DNA of 64,000 nucleotides from Streptomyces sp. NBC_01216 (lineage in GTDB: Bacteria > Actinomycetota > Actinomycetes > Streptomycetales > Streptomycetaceae): assembly GCF_035994945.1 (NCBI RefSeq), contig NZ_CP108677.1, positions 3,286,001 through 3,350,000 on the forward strand, read 5' to 3'. The notes beneath the pieces were generated by a model. The model searched no databases, was not told the DNA's origin, and saw only the letters and a list, made by a program, of their open reading frames with translations. The translations under genes were made by a program, and so were the position numbers. Positions 19,149-27,114 of the stretch are shown in pieces. The stretch's first letter is position 1. Each line of letters begins with the position of its first letter.

Positions 19149-20749
19149 GCGTGGAGAGCAGTGAAGGGGGCCTGGAGGCACCAGGGGGCACGGAGAGCGC
19201 GGGGCTGCCGGAGGGGTGGGCCTGGGTCAAGCTCGCGGACATTCTGAGCGAACCCACGACCAATGGCCGCTCAGTGCGGTCGGACGACGACGGTTTCCCG
19301 GTCCTCAGGCTCACTGCGCTCAAGCGCGACGGCGTCGACTGCAGCGAGCACAAGCTGGGCGACTGGACGGCTGAGGAGGCTGCGCCCTACCTGATCCAAC
19401 CGGGCGATTTCCTCGTAAGCAGGGGAAACGGATCGCTCAGCCTGGTGGGCCGGGGCGCCCTGGTCACGTCAGTGACAGAACCTGTCGCGTTCCCAGACAC
19501 AATGATCCGCATCCGCACCAGCCCAGACCACGTGGACCCGCGATTCCTGGCGCACCTCTGGAGTTCCCCGGCCATCCGTCGGCAAGTCGAGAAGTCGGCC
19601 AGAACAGGCACCGGCATCCACAAGGTCAGCCAGGCAGCCGTTCAGGAAGTTGAGTTCGCTCTGCCTCCGACGGCCGAGCAGCACCGCATCGCCGACGCCC
19701 TGGACGCACGACTCTCGCATTTGGACAAGATCGAGTCGCGCCTCATGGCTGCCCAGCGGCGTCTGAATCATCTCCGCAACTTCGCCATGACCGCCGCAGC
19801 GACGGGTGTCCTGGCCTGGGATGCCGACTCGCAACACCTTCCCATCGCCGGCGCCCCAGGGGTGAAAGACGGCACGCTGCCTCTGCTTGCCTCAGGTTGG
19901 CGCTGGACCCGGCTCCAAGACATCGCCGATGTTGTCGGCGGAGTCTCCAAGGACTCCAAGAACCAACACGACCCAGCCCTTCCCGAGGTGCCATACCTGC
20001 GCGTGGCCAACGCCCAGCGTGCTCGCCTGGATCTCTCGCAGGTGTCCAAGATCCGCGTTCCGCCAAAGACGCTCGCGAAACTCCGTCTCCGTGACGGGGA
20101 TCTGCTGATGACCGAGGGCGGCGACCGAGACAAACTCGGACGCGGCTGGATCTGGGCGGACGAGATCGAGGACTGCATCCACCAGAACCACCTCTTCCGC
20201 GCCCGGATTCTGGATCAGGCCACGCATCCCAAGCTCCTTGGCTGGTACGTGAATTCAGCCGCACGCTCCTGGTTCGAGGACAACGGCAAGCAGAGCGTCA
20301 ACCTCGCTTCAATCAGCATCTCCAAGGTCAAGATGCTCCCGGTCCCGGTGCCTCCGCCGGACGAAGCGGAGCAAGCGGGCTTCGTTGAACTGGGTGAGCG
20401 AGTCCTAGCGCGCTTCGATCGCCTTGTAAGCGCCTGCGAGAAGGGCCTCGGAAACGCCGCCGCCCTCCGCCGAACCCTCCTCTCCGAAGCCCTTTCTGGC
20501 CGCCTCCTTCCTCAGGACCCGGACAACGAGTCCGCAGAGGACCTCCTCAAGCGCATTCGCGCCGAGCGTGAGGCCGCCGAAGTTGAGCGGAAGGCTGCAC
20601 GAAGGGCGGCCGCCCAAGCCAAACGGAAGCGGCACGTCGGGTCCAAGGCGCCTGCCCCCGCGGACACGCCACCACCGCCTGCCCCCACTTCCGACACCCT
20701 CCTCCCCGAGGGCGAACAGGACACCCTCCCCCTGGAGTTCACCGCGTGA
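19145..20749 (+). CDS. hsdS: Type I restriction system specificity subunit
   Basis: The 534-residue protein carries two target-recognition domains separated and followed by conserved helical spacers. The first half runs LPEGWAWVKLADIL to LPPTAEQHRIADALDARLSHLDKIES, and the second ASGWRWTRLQDIADVV to PVPPPDEAEQAGFVELGERVLARFD. This is the usual two-TRD architecture for a bipartite recognition site. The C-terminus is long and Lys/Ala/Pro-rich (about 455-534). The GTG start overlaps the hsdR stop, and the stop overlaps hsdM, both as GTGA. Confidence 0.92.
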   Translation: MSVESSEGGLEAPGGTESAGLPEGWAWVKLADILSEPTTNGRSVRSDDDGFPVLRLTALKRDGVDCSEHKLGDWTAEEAAPYLIQPGDFLVSRGNGSLSLVGRGALVTSVTEPVAFPDTMIRIRTSPDHVDPRFLAHLWSSPAIRRQVEKSARTGTGIHKVSQAAVQEVEFALPPTAEQHRIADALDARLSHLDKIESRLMAAQRRLNHLRNFAMTAAATGVLAWDADSQHLPIAGAPGVKDGTLPLLASGWRWTRLQDIADVVGGVSKDSKNQHDPALPEVPYLRVANAQRARLDLSQVSKIRVPPKTLAKLRLRDGDLLMTEGGDRDKLGRGWIWADEIEDCIHQNHLFRARILDQATHPKLLGWYVNSAARSWFEDNGKQSVNLASISISKVKMLPVPVPPPDEAEQAGFVELGERVLARFDRLVSACEKGLGNAAALRRTLLSEALSGRLLPQDPDNESAEDLLKRIRAEREAAEVERKAARRAAAQAKRKRHVGSKAPAPADTPPPPAPTSDTLLPEGEQDTLPLEFTA

Positions 20750-22296
20750 AGCTGGAAGCTCGCCGTCTCGTCGACCGGCTCTGGAACTACTGCAACGTAC
20801 TGCGCGACGACGGCGTCTCAAGCCTTGAGTACCTGGAGCAGCTCAGCTTCTTGGTGTTCCTCAAGATGGCCTCCGAGATGGAGGAAGCTGGCAAGCCCCT
20901 CTCCGAAGACAAGCGGCGCCACGTCCTGCCCGATACCGAGGAGTGGCGCGGTCGAGGGTGGCCGGAGCTGCTGGACCTCACGGGCAGCGCGCTGGAGGAG
21001 GAGTACACCCAGCTGCTCGCCGACCTTGGCAAGCAGGACGAGGGCCAGAACACCACCCTGGGCCTGATCTTCCGCCGGGCCCGCAACCGCCTGCAGAACC
21101 CGGCTAACCTCCGCCGCCTCATCGTGGACCTGATCGACAAGGAAGACTGGTTCAGCGCCAGCAAGGACATCAAGGGCGACGCCTACGAGGCGTTGATCGC
21201 CCGCTCCGCCGAAGACACCAAGGCCGGCGCCGGGCAGTACTTCACGCCCCGAGTCCTCATCGAGTCCATCGTGCGGTGCATGCGACCCGCTCCAGAGGAC
21301 ACGATCACGGACCCGGCCTGCGGAACCGGGGGCTTTCTGCTCGCAGCGCACGACTACATCGTGCAAGAGTACGGCGATGACATGTCCACGGAGGAATCCG
21401 CCCGTTTCGACGAAGGCGCCATCTGGGGCACTGAACTCGTCCCAGCGACGGCTCGCCTCGCGGCGATGAACCTGCTTCTCCACAAGATCGGCCGCCCAGA
21501 CGGCAAGCCCCTCATCCACGTGGAGGACGCACTCGCCAAGCCTCCCGCCAAGCGCGCCTCGATGGTCCTTGCCAACCCGCCCTTCGGCAAGAAGTCCTCG
21601 ATTGTGATCACCAACATCGACGGCTCGGTCAGCCGCGAGGACATGTCGTACCACCGCAAGGACTTCTGGGAGACGACTACCAACAAGCAGTTCAACTTCG
21701 TCCAACACATCGCGAATCTGCTGACCGACAATGGACGGGCTGCAGTGATCCTCCCGGACAACGTCCTCTTCGAAGGCGGCCGAGGGGCGAGCATCCGCCG
21801 CGAACTACTCAAGCGCTACAACCTCCACACCATGCTGCGCCTGCCCGCCGGCATCTTCTACGCGGGCGGAGTGAAGGCCAACGTCCTATTCTTCGATGCC
21901 GCCCCGCCCCGCCGCAGCGACGATGAGCCCCCGCACACCAAGCAGCTGTGGGTGTACGACCTGCGCACTGGTAACCGCTTCACTCTGAAGCAAAACCCGC
22001 TGCTTCCGGGGCACCTCGAGGACTTCGAGAAGCGTGCGTTCGGCGTCGGAGAGTGTGCTCTTGACACCGCCATCGCCCGCCGTGAGTCCGAGGGGCGCCT
22101 CCAGGTGTTCGACGGCGCCGAACTCGTTACCACGAAGGACGTCAACCTCGATATCGGCCTGATCGAGTCGGATGCGGCGGAGGCCAAGTCTCTAACCGAG
22201 TTGACGCTCGCGCTCTCCGCGGACCTGCGCGGAGCTCTGGCCGAACTGGAGAGCCTGGCAGCAGACCTGAACGTGAAGCTGTCGTCATCGGCGTGA
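20746..22296 (+). CDS. hsdM: Type I restriction system N6-adenine methyltransferase
   Basis: HsdM methylates adenine in the sequence chosen by HsdS. The 516-residue protein has the HsdM N-terminal helical domain (LEYLEQLSFLVFLKMASEME), the AdoMet motif DPACGTGGFLLAAHDY (about 189-204) and the catalytic NPPFGKKS (about 278-285). Length is normal and no defect is visible, so host methylation is expected even if HsdR cannot cut. Last gene of the R-S-M operon; a convergent hairpin follows. Confidence 0.95.
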   Translation: MKLEARRLVDRLWNYCNVLRDDGVSSLEYLEQLSFLVFLKMASEMEEAGKPLSEDKRRHVLPDTEEWRGRGWPELLDLTGSALEEEYTQLLADLGKQDEGQNTTLGLIFRRARNRLQNPANLRRLIVDLIDKEDWFSASKDIKGDAYEALIARSAEDTKAGAGQYFTPRVLIESIVRCMRPAPEDTITDPACGTGGFLLAAHDYIVQEYGDDMSTEESARFDEGAIWGTELVPATARLAAMNLLLHKIGRPDGKPLIHVEDALAKPPAKRASMVLANPPFGKKSSIVITNIDGSVSREDMSYHRKDFWETTTNKQFNFVQHIANLLTDNGRAAVILPDNVLFEGGRGASIRRELLKRYNLHTMLRLPAGIFYAGGVKANVLFFDAAPPRRSDDEPPHTKQLWVYDLRTGNRFTLKQNPLLPGHLEDFEKRAFGVGECALDTAIARRESEGRLQVFDGAELVTTKDVNLDIGLIESDAAEAKSLTELTLALSADLRGALAELESLAADLNVKLSSSA

Positions 22297-22310
22297 CAGC
22301 TGAGGCAAAC

Positions 22311-22338
22311 GAGCCCTGTCCAAGACTGGTCAGGGCTC
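22311..22338. terminator. Hairpin between hsdM and int
   Basis: GAGCCCTG and CAGGGCTC form a perfect 8-bp stem with a 12-nt loop in the 59-bp space between the converging hsdM and integrase genes. It is placed to end transcription from both sides. Confidence 0.65.
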
Positions 22339-22355
22339 GTCCGCTCACCGTCCGG

Positions 22356-24122
22356 CTACCACTCGTCGGTGTCGCCGTACTTCCCCGGGTTCTGGGCACG
22401 GTCCACAGCCTGTGCACAAGCCTCGGCGAAGGCCACCTCCACGGCAGCCTTGTCCGTACCTCGCACCTGGGCCTCGACCTCCTGGCCCGTGCCGGGGCGA
22501 CGGGCCGTGCGCCAGGCTGAGGCGCGGTCGGTGTAGCGGTCGCTCTCGAACTCCCAGGCCGACACCGACCACTGCTCCGGGACGGCGGTCGCCGCGCGCT
22601 CCCCGCCGGGGAGGAACAGGGCTCGGGCGTGGAAGACCACGGCCCTCTTCGGCACACGGTCGCGGATGGCGCTCGCGCCGCCGGGACCCTGGTGTTCCCA
22701 GCGCCAGCGGTCCCATTCCTCGACCTCGGCGGTGTGGTCGGGCCAGTCCTCGCTCCACCGCGCGACGACCTCGTCGGCGTGCTCTCGGTGGAGGAAGGGG
22801 ACGCGCCGTTCGCCAAGGTGAGCGACGTGTACCACCAGTTCGGCGGGGACGGGACTCTGGCCGGCCTCCGGCGCAACGCTTCCCTCGCTCTGGTCCGTAC
22901 CCCACAGGAGGCCGCCGACCTTGGCGGCGGTGTCCTTGAGGACACGGCTGGTCAGATGCTGGTAACGGCGGCGCATCCGGGCGGACTTGCCCGGCTCCCA
23001 GCCCATGATGGAATCGACGACCGCGTCGGAGACGCCGAGAATAAGCAGGACGGTCGCCGCGGTGTGGCGGGCGTCGTGAAGGCGGGCATCGCGGACGCCG
23101 GCCGCCTTCAGCAGCTCCTTCCACTTGTGGTAGTCCGTGTTCGGGTTCAGGGGCTCGCCGGTGGGCGAGGTGAACACGTACCCCTTCTCCGTCCACAGGT
23201 CCCGGGCCCGGGCTCGCTCGCGTGCCTGATCCTCCTTGTGTTGGCGTAGGAGCTGGAGGAGTTCGTCGGGGGCCCCGATAGGCCGTTGGCCGGCGCGGGA
23301 CTTGGCGTTCTTCGTCTCGCGCCGGGTGTTGATCTTCTGGGGGCAGAAGCCGGGCTTGCGTCCGCAGCGGTCGCCGCAGCCGTGCTTGTAGCGGGGCCGC
23401 AGCCGGCCACGGCGTACGCGGATGACGCCCAGCTCGAAGTCGACGTCCTCCCACTGCATGCCAAGGACTTCACCCTGGCGCAGGCCGAGGGCGAGCGCGA
23501 TGACCCAGCGGGCGGTGTTTCGGTGCTTGGCGGCCTCGGCAAGCAGGTGCTGAACCTCCTCGACCGTGTACGGCTCGACCTCCTCCTCTTCAACCTTGGG
23601 GGCCTTGGCGATAGACGCCGGGTTCGAGGTGAGGTGCTGGCGGCGCACGGCCTCGTTGAGAGCGGTGCGGATCGTGCGGTGGGCCTGGTGGGCGGTGCCA
23701 GCGGCGCTGCCGTTTTCCTGCATCCTCTTGTAGAAGCGCTCCAGGTGCTCGGGTTCGAGCTTCTCCAGGCGGTGGGCGCCGAGGCCGGGGATGAGGTGGT
23801 GGTTCACCGCGACGCGGTAGCCGTCAATGGTGTTCTCCGAGACGTGCGCGGCGGCGATGTTCTCGACCCAGTGGGTAAGCCACGTTTTCACGGTCCAGGT
23901 CTGGCCGGCCTTGCGGATGGCGCCTTTGTCGCGCTGGCGCTCCAGCTCGCGGACGACCTTGGTGACCTCGGGTCGGGTCTTGCGGCTGACGTGGCGGCGG
24001 TCCGGGGTGCCGTCGTCCTTGACGCCGACGGTGACGCGGCCGTGCCAGCGGCCGTCTTTGCCGAGGTAGATGGTCGAGGCACCGTTGGGCTGGCGGGACT
24101 TCGGTGCGGAGGCTCGAGTCAC
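22356..24122 (-). CDS. int: Tyrosine recombinase (integrase) with C-terminal extension
   Basis: This integrase should catalyse insertion at tRNA-Ser(GGA). The 588-residue protein has an AP2-like arm-binding region (STIYLGKDGRWHGRVTVG), a SAM-like core-binding domain (TVKTWLTHWVENIAAAHVSENT) and the catalytic domain: Arg in LGLRQGEVLG, HxxR in LHDARHTAATVLL and the nucleophile Tyr in RMRRRYQHL. A Cys-rich insert (HGCGDRCGRKPGFCPQK) lies between the Arg motif and the HxxR motif. About 150 residues follow the usual end (GGLLWG), an extension with no recognised domain. The GTG overlaps the xis stop as GTGA. Confidence 0.92.
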   Translation of the reverse strand: MTRASAPKSRQPNGASTIYLGKDGRWHGRVTVGVKDDGTPDRRHVSRKTRPEVTKVVRELERQRDKGAIRKAGQTWTVKTWLTHWVENIAAAHVSENTIDGYRVAVNHHLIPGLGAHRLEKLEPEHLERFYKRMQENGSAAGTAHQAHRTIRTALNEAVRRQHLTSNPASIAKAPKVEEEEVEPYTVEEVQHLLAEAAKHRNTARWVIALALGLRQGEVLGMQWEDVDFELGVIRVRRGRLRPRYKHGCGDRCGRKPGFCPQKINTRRETKNAKSRAGQRPIGAPDELLQLLRQHKEDQARERARARDLWTEKGYVFTSPTGEPLNPNTDYHKWKELLKAAGVRDARLHDARHTAATVLLILGVSDAVVDSIMGWEPGKSARMRRRYQHLTSRVLKDTAAKVGGLLWGTDQSEGSVAPEAGQSPVPAELVVHVAHLGERRVPFLHREHADEVVARWSEDWPDHTAEVEEWDRWRWEHQGPGGASAIRDRVPKRAVVFHARALFLPGGERAATAVPEQWSVSAWEFESDRYTDRASAWRTARRPGTGQEVEAQVRGTDKAAVEVAFAEACAQAVDRAQNPGKYGDTDEW

Positions 24123-24415
24123 GCGGCGGCCCCGAAGTCGGTCGCCGACAGACGGCGGGCGAGGAAGTCGTTCACCGCCTCTGCTGGGATGCGGCGCAAG
24201 CTTCCGATCTTGACGGAGGCGATCTCGCCGGAGGAGACGTACTCGTACAGCTTGGTGCGACCGATGCCGATCCGGCGGGCGGCCTCGGCGACGGTGAGGG
24301 CGACCAGGGTCGTGTCGCCGGAGGATCGCCGCTCGGCCATCAGGCTGCGCAAGGCGCCCTCGGGGACGTCCAGGAGCTGGGCTATCTGGGAAACGGGCAG
24401 GGCGGACTGCGACAA
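24119..24415 (-). CDS. xis: Excisionase-like helix-turn-helix protein
   Basis: The 98-residue protein contains a MerR/excisionase-type HTH (VAEAARRIGIGRTKLYEYVSSGEIASVKIGSLRRIPAEAVNDFL, residues about 42-85). Such proteins precede actinomycete integrases and direct excision or regulate int. The start is TTG at 24415, supported by GGGAGGAG six bases upstream. It is translationally coupled to int by a four-base overlap. The leader contains the structured element at 24448-24567. Confidence 0.88.
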   Translation of the reverse strand: MSQSALPVSQIAQLLDVPEGALRSLMAERRSSGDTTLVALTVAEAARRIGIGRTKLYEYVSSGEIASVKIGSLRRIPAEAVNDFLARRLSATDFGAAA

Positions 24416-24447
24416 GGGGTACTCCTCCCGCCGGCATCACGGCGTCG

Positions 24448-24567
24448 CGGGAGCGGCAACTCCCGTCGGCCTGGCCGGTGGCGTCGTTCAGGGATGGATG
24501 GATGGTGATCGTCGGCGACGGAGGTCGCCACGCATGAGGTTTCTCGGCGTTCGTAGCGCCGGGAGAA
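24448..24567 (-). promoter_or_regulatory. Structured leader of xis-int (copy L)
   Basis: On the minus strand, in order: a hairpin with loop CTACGAA and stems GGCG/CGCC plus CTC-type flanks (24541-24567), the 18-mer CCATCCATCCCTGAACGA (24484-24501), and a hairpin CGGGAG-TTGCCG-CTCCCG (24448-24465), ending 32 nt before the xis TTG. The same three parts, in the same order, precede the helicase gene on the other strand (25274-25374). Loops and 18-mer are identical while stems differ with pairing kept, which suggests RNA structure. Confidence 0.75.
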
Positions 24568-24579
24568 GGCAACCGCCGG

Positions 24580-25119
24580 CTACTCACCGGCAGGTGGCTG
24601 CTCCTGGTTTCGCAGGTGTGCTCGGGACGGGTGCATGCTCCTCTGCAGCGCCCGTTCTTCGAGCCGGAGGAGTTCGTCGACCTGTCCTCTCTGCTCGGGT
24701 CCCTTGTCCCCGTAGGCGTTGAGTTCCATGTCGATCTCGTGCAGGTCCATCTGATTCCGGTCGATCGCCGCTCGCAGTTGGCGGTACTCCCGCGTCATCT
24801 GGACGTACTCATGGGCAAGCTGGCGGATGCGGGGTGTGGCCAGCTCTCCTGGCGGTCCGGTCAGGTCCTGCATGGTGATGTCGAAGACCTTGCAGAAGCC
24901 GAGCGCCTCGTCGAGGTTGACCCTGCGGCGCGGCTTGCCGCTCTCGATGCGCCAGATCGCCGACTGGTTGATCGGATGGCCGGCAGCGGCCATCTCCTCG
25001 GCGAGCTTCACCGTGCTCCAACCGCGGACCTCGCGCTCCAGCTTGATGCGTGCGGCGACGTGTTCCTCCGGTAGAGGACGACCGGGGCCGGCGCGCTCCG
25101 CACCTTCCTCACCGCTCAT
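24580..25119 (-). CDS. XRE-family transcriptional regulator
   Basis: The 179-residue protein has an N-terminal Cro/CI-type HTH (ARIKLEREVRGWSTVKLAEEMAAAGHPINQSAIWRIESGKPRRR, about residues 25-68), followed by a helical, charged region (residues 95-150) suited to dimerisation. ATG at 25119 is chosen over GTG at 25125 because GGGAGG sits at proper distance only for the ATG. It lies between the two structured leaders, transcribed with xis-int polarity. It is the obvious candidate to switch the element between integrated and excised states; this is inference from context. Confidence 0.88.
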   Translation of the reverse strand: MSGEEGAERAGPGRPLPEEHVAARIKLEREVRGWSTVKLAEEMAAAGHPINQSAIWRIESGKPRRRVNLDEALGFCKVFDITMQDLTGPPGELATPRIRQLAHEYVQMTREYRQLRAAIDRNQMDLHEIDMELNAYGDKGPEQRGQVDELLRLEERALQRSMHPSRAHLRNQEQPPAGE

Positions 25120-25273
25120 GCGCACCTCCCTTCACACGACAACCGGGTCCACTGGGGCCAGCGTCCACAACTAAACATCATTGCGGAGTGAAATGCAAGG
25201 CGTTGCGTTGCCGAAAATCTCGGCTATGGTCATAGTCCGCCGTACAGCGGTGGACGACTCCGCACACGCAAGC

Positions 25274-25374
25274 GGCCCCGGTGCTACGAACACCGGGGCC
25301 GAAGTAGAGGCTCCACCGCACAACCATCCATCCCTGAACGATCGAAACCGGCACCGGCCGGGGTTGCCGCCCCG
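25274..25374 (+). promoter_or_regulatory. Structured leader of the helicase operon (copy R)
   Basis: Hairpin I is a perfect 10-bp stem GGCCCCGGTG/CACCGGGGCC with loop CTACGAA (25274-25300). The 18-mer CCATCCATCCCTGAACGA is at 25324-25341. Hairpin II is CGGGG-TTGCCG-CCCCG (25359-25374), ending 26 nt before the ATG. This is the partner of copy L at 24448-24567. Confidence 0.75.
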
Positions 25375-25400
25375 TAATGGCCTGCCGGGTGAGGAGCTCT

Positions 25401-26919
25401 ATGCCTCAGGGTACGACCCTGCCGCCCCAGACGCCATCCCGCTTCGGCGAGGACTCCACGCCGATGGAGCCTCCCTTCAACGTGGACGCCGAGTGCGCGA
25501 TCCTCGGCGCCTGCATGCACCAAGCCGACGTCATTGACGCGGTCAGGCCCATCCTCGGTGACGACGCGTTCTACCGGCCCGCGCACGAAACGATCTGGCG
25601 CGCCCTCCTCGCCCAGCACCGCGAGGACAGGCCGACCGACCCGATCGTCCTCACCGAACTGCTCCAGCAGCAAGGTGACCTGCAGCGGGTCGGCGGCGCG
25701 GCCTACGTGTTCCAGCTCGCCAACGCGCCCTACGGCACCGGCAGCGCGGCGCACCACGCGGAGATCGTCCGCGAGAAGGCCGACCTGCGCCGCCTGGTGA
25801 CCTCCGCCGTACGCACCCTCCAACGGGCCCAGGAGCCCGGCGCGGATCCCGAGGCGATACGCAGCGAGGCCGAAGCGGATTCGCGCCGAACGCGAGCGCG
25901 CGCTCGCCTCGGGGCAGGGGCGGCTGTCCCGCTTCGCCACCGACGGATGGTCGTTCGTCAAAGAGAGCGGCGCGGACGCCGAGCCCCTGTGGGGCACCCG
26001 CGAGAAGAGCCTCTGGGCCCCTGGCGAGAGCCTGATGATCGTCGGCGCTCCGGGCGTCGGCAAGACGACCCTGGCCCACCAGGTGATCTTCGCCCGCATC
26101 GGCTTGCAGGAGACCGTCCTGGAGATGCCCGTCGCCCCCAGCAGGCGCGTGCTCTACCTGGCGATGGACCGGCCCAAGCAGATCGCCAAGGCCATGGCCC
26201 GCCGCGTCTTCCCCACCGACGAGAAGATCCTGCGCGAGCGGCTCGTGGTCTGGGAAGGTCCCCTGCCCGCCACACTCGACAAGGAGCCCGACCTCCTCGC
26301 CGACCTCGCCGCCGCCCACCAGGCCGACACCATCGTGATCGACAGCCTCAAGGACGCGGTCAGCACGATGGTCGATGACAGCCTCGCGGTGGCCTTCCAC
26401 AACGCCCGCATGCGTGCCATTCGCAACGGCGTGGAGATCCTGGAGCTGCACCACCAGCGCAAGGCCACCGCCGACGCGCCGCGCGGCCAGCGCCCCAGCC
26501 TGGACCAGGTCTACGGCTCCACCTGGTTCACCTCCGGCGCGGGCAGCGTCCTGTTCGTCACCGGCCGGGCAGGGGACCCCGCGGTCACCCTGCACCACCT
26601 CAAGACCCCTACCGGTGAAGTCGGTCCCCTGGACGTCACGCACGACCACGTGCGCGGCACCACCACCGTCGACCCCACCAAGGACCCCGCTGTCCTGCTG
26701 CGCAACGCCCCCAACGGGCTGACCGCACGCGACCTGGCGACCGTCCTCATCGGCGGGGGTGACCCCGAACGTGCCGACATCGAGAAGGCGCGACGCCACC
26801 TCAGCCGCCTCGTCGACAGCGGCCTGGCCACCAAGGCAGAGGGCATCGCCGGAGGGGTCGGAGGCGGCCAGCAGGCCCGCTACTACGCCTCCGCCCGCCA
26901 CCTCACCGCCGTCGGCTGA
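25401..26919 (+). pseudogene. DnaB-N / RecA-fold helicase-like replication protein, apparently frameshifted
   Basis: ATG at 25401, preceded by GAGGAG, opens a frame with a DnaB N-terminal-like domain (EPPFNVDAECAILGACMHQA through EIVREKADLRRLVT). Around base 25875 the coherent sequence moves to another frame: IRAERERALASGQGRLSRFATDGWSF leads into a RecA-like ATPase with Walker A IVGAPGVGKTT, DTIVIDSLKDAVS and a winged-helix-like tail ending at 26919. Joined, the two would give about 506 residues. The downstream ATG at 26035 starts inside the Walker A strand, so independent translation is unlikely to give a full domain. A mutation, a sequence error or a programmed shift are all possible. Confidence 0.7.
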
Positions 26920-26942
26920 ACCTCGCACCGACCCCCGCGGAG

Positions 26943-27114
26943 CGTTCACGCGACCGTACACGCGGCCCCTGCGCCCGTACACCGCCGTAACCCGCTCACA
27001 GCGCACACGCTCACCGCAAAACCACAGGTAGAGCGATCACGCGAGCGTCCACGCCGTACACGCGCCCAGGCGATCACGCGCGGGGCCCCCTTTAGAAGGG
27101 GGCCCGCGTGTACG
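26943..27114. repeat. Iteron-like field, consensus CGWWCACGCG
   Basis: Good matches are CGTTCACGCG (26943), CGTACACGCG (26955), CGATCACGCG (27034), CGTACACGCG (27055), CGATCACGCG (27071) and the reverse complement of CGTACACGCG (27105). A weaker copy is CGTACACCGC (26976), and further degenerate copies extend into the next gene. The region follows the helicase gene and lacks coding potential. Either a replication origin or a repeated operator would fit. Confidence 0.65.
27083..27105 (+). terminator. Short-loop hairpin before the membrane-protein gene
   Basis: GGGCCCCCTT and AAGGGGGCCC form a perfect 10-bp stem with a 3-nt loop (TAG), ending three bases before the GTG at 27108. It may terminate transcription from the helicase gene or control entry to the next one; its 3' arm overlaps the AAGGGGG that would serve as ribosome-binding site. 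Confidence 0.55.
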
